The notes under the pieces: generated by a model
What the model was told of the DNA's origin: nothing
What the model saw: only the letters and a program-made list of their open reading frames with translations
Database searches by the model: none
Shown: positions 6,470 through 9,831 of the stretch, piece after piece
Position numbering within the stretch: position 1 is the stretch's first letter
Layout of the letters: every line of letters starts with the position of its first letter
Position numbers and translations under genes: made by a program
Assembly (NCBI GenBank): GCA_023386865.1
Contig: JAEWIV010000053.1
Location: 1-9,831 of the forward strand
Length of the DNA: 9,831 nt
Direction: 5' to 3'
Source: Pseudomonadota bacterium
GTDB taxonomy: Bacteria; Pseudomonadota; Alphaproteobacteria; Reyranellales; Reyranellaceae

Positions 6470-7917
6470 GCCTTCCCCTTCAGCGTCATGTCTTCGTAGG
6501 GTGCCGTGTAGACGAACCCCTTGATCAGGCCGAACCCCGACTGGTCGACACGCGGGCCCACACCGGAGATGAAGGCGAGCTGCCAGATCGGCGCATAGAT
6601 CGCCTTCTCGTGCACGAGCTGCTGCAGGCGCTGCAGGATCGCCTGGCGCTTGGCCCGATCCATCTGGGCGGCCTGCTCGGCGAACAGCTCGTCGATGTCG
6701 GGGTAGCTGCCATAGACATAGGTGCCGCCCTTGGCGACGAATGCCTCGGCGCGGGTGGCGCAGTTGCCGAAGGCGCCAGACGCGCCCTGCACGATGTTCT
6801 TGAGCTTCTTCTCCGAGTAGGCCTTGAAGAACGCGGCGCGCTCCAGCGGCCGCAGCTTCACGCGGATGCCGACCTCGCGCAGGTTGTTCAGGGCGACCTC
6901 GCCGATGTTGGCGTAGGACGTGTCGCAGTAGTAGTCGCCGGCGTCGAAGCCGCGTCCGTGCCCGGCATCGGCCAGGAGCTTGCGGGCGCGCTCGGGGTCG
7001 TACACAGGCGCCGGCGGTTGCCAGTAGAACTCGAAGTTCTCCGGGAAGATGCTTCCGGTCAGCCGCGAATGGCCGAGCGTCAGGGCCTCGTTGATGGTCT
7101 TGAGGTCGAGCGCCAGGCCGACGGCTTGCCGGACGCGACGGTCGTGCCACGGCGACTGGGGATCCCACTGCTCCGGGAAGTAGAGCCAGAACGGTGCCGA
7201 GCCCAGCGCGGGCTTGATGGCGAGGCCAGGCGTGCGCAGCAGCTCGTCGGCGAGCTCGCCACGGATCGAATAGGCGATGTCGACCTCGCTGCGCTGCAAG
7301 GCGGCGAGCCTCGTCGCCTCGTCGGGGATCACCTTGAAGACCAGCCGCTTGATGGCCGGCGGCTTGCGCCAGTAGCCCTCGAAGGCCTCGCAAACCAGCT
7401 CGACGCCCGGCGTGAAGGACACGAACTTGTACGGCCCCGCGCCGATCGGCGCCTTCTTGAAGCCCTCGTCGCCGACCTGCTCCACATACTTCTTCGGCAC
7501 GATCCAGCCCGCGCCGCTGGCGCCGGCATAGAAGGTGAGGAAGTCGGGCCATGGATCCTTCAGACGGATGGTCAGCCGGTGCGGATCGTGGATGTCGACC
7601 CCGGCGACACGGTCCTTGAGGGATTTGCTCGCGGCGCCGCGGTAGCGCTCGAGCGAGAACTTGACGTCCTCGGCCGTCAGCGGCTCGCCGTTGTGGAACT
7701 TCACCCCTTTGCGCAGCGACAGCGTATAGGCCAGTCCGTCGGCCGACATGGCGCAGGCCTCCGCCAGGCACGGCGCCATCGGATCGCCGGGCATCGCCTT
7801 GAGGACGGCGTCGTGCATGGCGTAGAGCAGCATGAAGGGCGTGATGATGCCGGGGGTCTCCGCCGGGTCGAACCAGGTCGGTGCCAGCGAGACGTGCGCG
7901 GCAACGCGCAGTTCGCC
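6466..7917 (-). repeat. Copy B of diverged tandem gene duplication (mature binding-protein region)
   Basis: This region encodes the mature part of the second binding protein and aligns end to end with 8038-9486, both at protein level and visibly at DNA level. For example, the stretches around 6830-6890 and 8390-8460 share most bases, including the codons for GIRVKLRPLERAAFF. The signal-peptide regions outside the aligned block differ much more. This points to an old tandem duplication, not a recent one, with the export signal freer to diverge. Confidence 0.75.
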
Positions 7918-8025
7918 TTCGGGCGCGGCCAGGACCCGCCGCGCAGCGGTGGTGAGGACACCGAGGGCGGCAACGCCCAGCAGCTCACGGCGTGTTGTAC
8001 GGACCGATTGGCGAGGCGAATGCAT
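6466..8025 (-). CDS. DppA-like (family 5) extracellular solute-binding protein, second of a tandem pair
   Basis: Periplasmic substrate-binding protein of the SBP_bac_5 type, 519 aa, which delivers ligand to the DppB/DppC-like permeases. The N-terminus is a Tat-type signal: RTTRRELLG at 9-17 with the twin arginine at 12-13, a hydrophobic core to about 27, and a likely cleavage near VLA at 31-33. The mature part has the family features HNGEPLTAEDVKFSLERYRG (111-130), GAGPYKFVSFTPG (195-207) and DRRVRQAVGLALD (295-307). Cysteines are at 86, 91, 212, 367 and 422. It is closely related, apparently without internal gaps, to the protein encoded just upstream. The start is backed by AGGGAG at 8033-8038 with a 7-nt spacer. 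That site overlaps the upstream gene's TGA, which implies coupling. The ligand cannot be told from sequence; peptides are only one possibility in this family. Confidence 0.92.
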   Translation of the reverse strand: MHSPRQSVRTTRRELLGVAALGVLTTAARRVLAAPEGELRVAAHVSLAPTWFDPAETPGIITPFMLLYAMHDAVLKAMPGDPMAPCLAEACAMSADGLAYTLSLRKGVKFHNGEPLTAEDVKFSLERYRGAASKSLKDRVAGVDIHDPHRLTIRLKDPWPDFLTFYAGASGAGWIVPKKYVEQVGDEGFKKAPIGAGPYKFVSFTPGVELVCEAFEGYWRKPPAIKRLVFKVIPDEATRLAALQRSEVDIAYSIRGELADELLRTPGLAIKPALGSAPFWLYFPEQWDPQSPWHDRRVRQAVGLALDLKTINEALTLGHSRLTGSIFPENFEFYWQPPAPVYDPERARKLLADAGHGRGFDAGDYYCDTSYANIGEVALNNLREVGIRVKLRPLERAAFFKAYSEKKLKNIVQGASGAFGNCATRAEAFVAKGGTYVYGSYPDIDELFAEQAAQMDRAKRQAILQRLQQLVHEKAIYAPIWQLAFISGVGPRVDQSGFGLIKGFVYTAPYEDMTLKGKA

Positions 8026-8037
8026 GGCGTCACTCCC

Positions 8038-9486
8038 TCAGGTCTGCTTGATGGTCACATCCTCGTACGGTGCGGAATAGGCATGGCCGCGGATCAGGCC
8101 GAGGGCCGCCTCGCCCATGCGTTTGCCCTGGCCATTCAGCAGGGCGAGTTGCCAGATCGGCGCGTAGACCGACTTTTCGTGCAGGATCTGCTGGATCCGG
8201 GCGAGCATCGCAGTGCGCTTGGCGACGTCCATCTCGGCCGCCTGCTCGGCGAACAGCGTGTCGATCTCGGGATAGTTGCCGTAGGCATAGGCGCCGCCCT
8301 TGGCGGCAAAGGCTTCCAGTCGCGTGGCGGCGTTGCCGAAGGCGCCGGACGAGCCCTGGATGACGTTCTTGAGCTTCTTCTCGGAGTAGGCGGCGAAGAA
8401 GGCTGCGCGCTCGAGCGGCCGCAGCTTTACGCGGATGCCGGCTTCCTGGAGGTTGTTCAGCACCGCCTCGCCGAGATTGGCGTAGGAGGAATCGCAGTAG
8501 TAGTCGCCGGCGTCGAAGCCATTGCGGAATCCCGCTTCGGCAAGAAGCTTCTTGGCCGTGACGAGGTCGTACTTTGCGGCCGGCGGCTTCCAGTAGAAGT
8601 CGAAACTGTCGGGAATGATGCTGTTGGTGATCGGCGAATGGCCGAGCGTCAGCGCCTCGGAGATCGACTTGCAGTCCATGGCAAGGCGCGCCGCCTCGCG
8701 CACGCGCCGGTCATGCCAGGGTGACTTGGAGTCCCACTGGTCCGGGAAATAGAGCCAGAAGGTGCCCTGCAGCACCACCGGTTTCAGAGTCAGGCCGGGC
8801 GTCTTCTGCAGCTCCTCGGCAAGCTCGCCGCGGATCGAGTAGGCGAAGTCGACCTCGCCGCGCTTCAGGGCGGCGAGCCGCGTCGCCTCCTCGGGCACGA
8901 CCTTGAACACCAGGCGCTTCACCGCCGGCACCTTGCGCCAGTAGCCGTCGAAGGCTTCCAGGACGAGCTCGACGCCGGGCGTGAAGGAGACGAAGCGATA
9001 GGGCCCCGCGCCGATCGGCGCCTTCTTGTAGCCTTCCTCTCCGACCTGCTGGACGTATTTCTTGGGCACGATCCAGCCCGCACCGGTGGCAGAGCTGTAG
9101 AAGGTCAGGAAATCCGGCCAGGGCTTCTTGAGCACGAAGCGCACGCGCCGCTCGTCCGGCGTTTCGACAGCGGCCACGCGTTCCTTCATCAGCGCGGCCG
9201 AGGTGCCGCGATAGCGCTCGAAGGAGAATTTCACGTCCTCTGCCGTCACCGGCTCGCCGTTGTGGAACTTGGCGCCTGGGCGGACGGAGAATTCGTTGCT
9301 GAGGCCGTCAGGCGCCATCTTGCAGCCGTCGGCCAGGCACGGCTCGTTGGCATTGCCGGGCATCGGCTTCACCATGGCGTCGTGCAGGGCATACATCAGG
9401 AGGAAAGGCGTGATCATGCCCGGCGTTTCGGCCGGGTCGAACCATGTCGGCGCCAGCGAGACATGCACCGCCCAGGTGAGCTGCCC
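8038..9486 (-). repeat. Copy A of diverged tandem gene duplication (mature binding-protein region)
   Basis: This is the partner of the block at 6466-7917. The two mature proteins are 482 and 483 residues long when counted from the matching GQL/GEL position, and they line up without an obvious gap. Identical runs include HVSLAPTWFDPAETPG and FDAGDYYCD. Differences cluster near the start of the mature protein (after EPCLADGC), in the 130-155 region and at the C-terminal tail. Confidence 0.75.
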
Positions 9487-9642
9487 CTGTGGTGCGTTAT
9501 TGGCGTTTGCCGCGCGTTGTCCGCTGGCGATGAGCGCGGAAAGCGCAAGCAGGCTTCTGCGGCTGAAGCCGTGTGTCGATCGGCCAAGTGAGATCATGCC
9601 GCCTGCTCGGCCGTATGCGTCTGGTCTTGCCTTCCCGTCCAT
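8038..9642 (-). CDS. DppA-like (family 5) extracellular solute-binding protein, first of a tandem pair
   Basis: Periplasmic substrate-binding protein of the SBP_bac_5 type, 534 aa, and first gene of the importer operon. A Tat-type signal is visible: FSRRSLLAL at 26-34 with the twin arginine at 28-29, a hydrophobic core, then a likely cleavage near ANA at 45-47. The ATG at 9642 is preceded by a strong GGGAGG with a 5-nt spacer. Met16 (9597) would give a shorter, more usual signal n-region but has only a weak AGGCGG-like site, so I keep the longer start. Family blocks include HNGEPVTAEDVKFSFERYRG, GAGPYRFVSFTPG and EALTLGHS. Cysteines at 102, 107 and 383 align with Cys86, Cys91 and Cys367 of the downstream paralogue. 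The stop is 12 nt before the paralogue's start. Two binding proteins for one permease suggest two related ligands or two affinities. Confidence 0.92.
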   Translation of the reverse strand: MDGKARPDAYGRAGGMISLGRSTHGFSRRSLLALSALIASGQRAANANNAPQGQLTWAVHVSLAPTWFDPAETPGMITPFLLMYALHDAMVKPMPGNANEPCLADGCKMAPDGLSNEFSVRPGAKFHNGEPVTAEDVKFSFERYRGTSAALMKERVAAVETPDERRVRFVLKKPWPDFLTFYSSATGAGWIVPKKYVQQVGEEGYKKAPIGAGPYRFVSFTPGVELVLEAFDGYWRKVPAVKRLVFKVVPEEATRLAALKRGEVDFAYSIRGELAEELQKTPGLTLKPVVLQGTFWLYFPDQWDSKSPWHDRRVREAARLAMDCKSISEALTLGHSPITNSIIPDSFDFYWKPPAAKYDLVTAKKLLAEAGFRNGFDAGDYYCDSSYANLGEAVLNNLQEAGIRVKLRPLERAAFFAAYSEKKLKNVIQGSSGAFGNAATRLEAFAAKGGAYAYGNYPEIDTLFAEQAAEMDVAKRTAMLARIQQILHEKSVYAPIWQLALLNGQGKRMGEAALGLIRGHAYSAPYEDVTIKQT

Positions 9643-9647
9643 TGTTG

Positions 9648-9653
9648 CCTCCC
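9648..9653 (-). promoter_or_regulatory. Strong ribosome binding site deciding the start of the first binding protein
   Basis: On the - strand this reads GGGAGG, five bases before the ATG at 9642. It is the strongest Shine-Dalgarno-like match seen in the operon and favours the 9642 start over the in-frame ATG at 9597. Confidence 0.7.
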
Positions 9654-9657
9654 AGCC

Positions 9658-9676
9658 GACCCCTTTTGGTGGGGCC
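9658..9676 (-). promoter_or_regulatory. Leader hairpin immediately upstream of the ribosome binding site
   Basis: On the - strand GGCCCC and GGGGTC can pair around a 7-nt loop ACCAAAA, giving six pairs with one G-U. The 3' edge of the stem is only 4 nt from the GGGAGG site of the first binding-protein gene. It could protect the 5' end of the mRNA or tune initiation. The stem is short, so a function is only inferred. Confidence 0.35.
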
Positions 9677-9729
9677 TTGCCTTTGCAATGTCGGAATCGA
9701 AAGGACGCGACTGACTTTCAGGTTTTGAG

Positions 9730-9746
9730 CCTCGCAACGCGCGAGG
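9730..9746. repeat. Perfect 6-bp inverted repeat with 5-nt spacer
   Basis: CCTCGC and GCGAGG flank AACGC, in the region upstream of the importer operon. It could be an operator half-site pair or an mRNA stem. No T run follows on either strand, so it does not look like an intrinsic terminator. Confidence 0.35.
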
Positions 9747-9831
9747 AACGCCGTGCTGCCTCCTTGGTGCTCTCGCCATGGACGTTAAGGGCAAGCCCGG
9801 GATCGGGCAACGGAATTCCGCTGATCAACCC

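Larger units (their letters stand above)
9643..9831 (-). promoter_or_regulatory. Upstream region of the importer operon, promoter not resolved
   Basis: These 189 bases before the first binding-protein gene should carry the promoter and leader of the operon. Besides the hairpin at 9658-9676 and the inverted repeat at 9730-9746, they hold GCCCG/CGGGC around GGAT (9795-9808) and the 10-bp palindrome CGGAATTCCG (9811-9820). I found no convincing -35/-10 pair and no sigma-54 element. The 5' end of the region may continue past the window. An ATG on the + strand at 9778 stays open for 18 codons to the window end, but it has no ribosome binding site and too little sequence to judge. Confidence 0.5.

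Noticed and set aside
6428..7771. 447-codon open frame on the - strand within the second binding-protein gene
   Set aside because: It overlaps that gene in a different frame and its translation is Arg-rich without domains. Only its last 13 codons fall in a gap, and these are reported separately as a low-confidence bridging ORF.
6610..8724. 704-codon open frame on the + strand across both binding-protein genes
   Set aside because: It lies fully antisense to two well-supported paralogues. Its translation is low-complexity Arg/Gly/Leu/Val-rich sequence with internal repetition that mirrors the duplicated genes. It is a codon-bias shadow in GC-rich DNA.
9778..9831. Possible start of a divergent + strand gene
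   Set aside because: The 18 codons to the window edge read MDVKGKPGIGQRNSADQP, with no ribosome binding site and no recognisable family. There is too little sequence to call a gene.

Overview
The window is GC-rich, with dense coding, very short intergenic gaps and long spurious antisense frames. This base composition, together with the protein families and Tat-type signal peptides on the solute-binding proteins, suggests an alphaproteobacterium of the Rhizobiales/Rhodospirillales kind. That assignment is inferred from style and family resemblance, not from a marker gene. No RNA genes, mobile elements, CRISPR arrays or phage genes were seen.

Left part (1-2598, + strand): part of a glycerol-3-phosphate/glycerophosphodiester uptake operon. 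A UgpA-like permease (24-983) is followed after 1 nt by a UgpE-like permease (985-1869) and after 15 nt by a cytoplasmic glycerophosphodiester phosphodiesterase of UgpQ type (1885-2598). The partner binding protein (UgpB) and ATPase (UgpC) are not in the window. UgpC is absent from the slot between UgpE and UgpQ that it occupies in E. coli (ugpBAECQ), so both are presumably encoded upstream of base 1 or elsewhere.

Right part (2640-9642, - strand): a complete peptide/nickel/opine-family (DppABCDF/Opp type) ABC importer operon. In transcription order it has two tandem paralogous substrate-binding proteins (8038-9642, then 6466-8025), a DppB-like permease (5511-6431), a DppC-like permease (4615-5505), a DppD-like ATPase (3614-4612) and a DppF-like ATPase (2640-3617). 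Gaps run from 34 nt down to a 4-nt ATGA overlap, so this is almost certainly one transcript with translational coupling. The 189 bases upstream of the first gene (9643-9831) hold the leader, with a small hairpin just before a strong ribosome binding site and two further inverted repeats. No convincing promoter could be assigned.

The two operons converge, with only 41 bp between their stop codons and no visible terminator. Nothing here amounts to a clearly new system. The points most worth a second look are the tandem pair of binding proteins feeding one permease, a 13-codon open frame bridging the second binding protein and the first permease by ATGA overlaps at both ends, and the Ugp cluster lacking its ATPase gene in the usual place.
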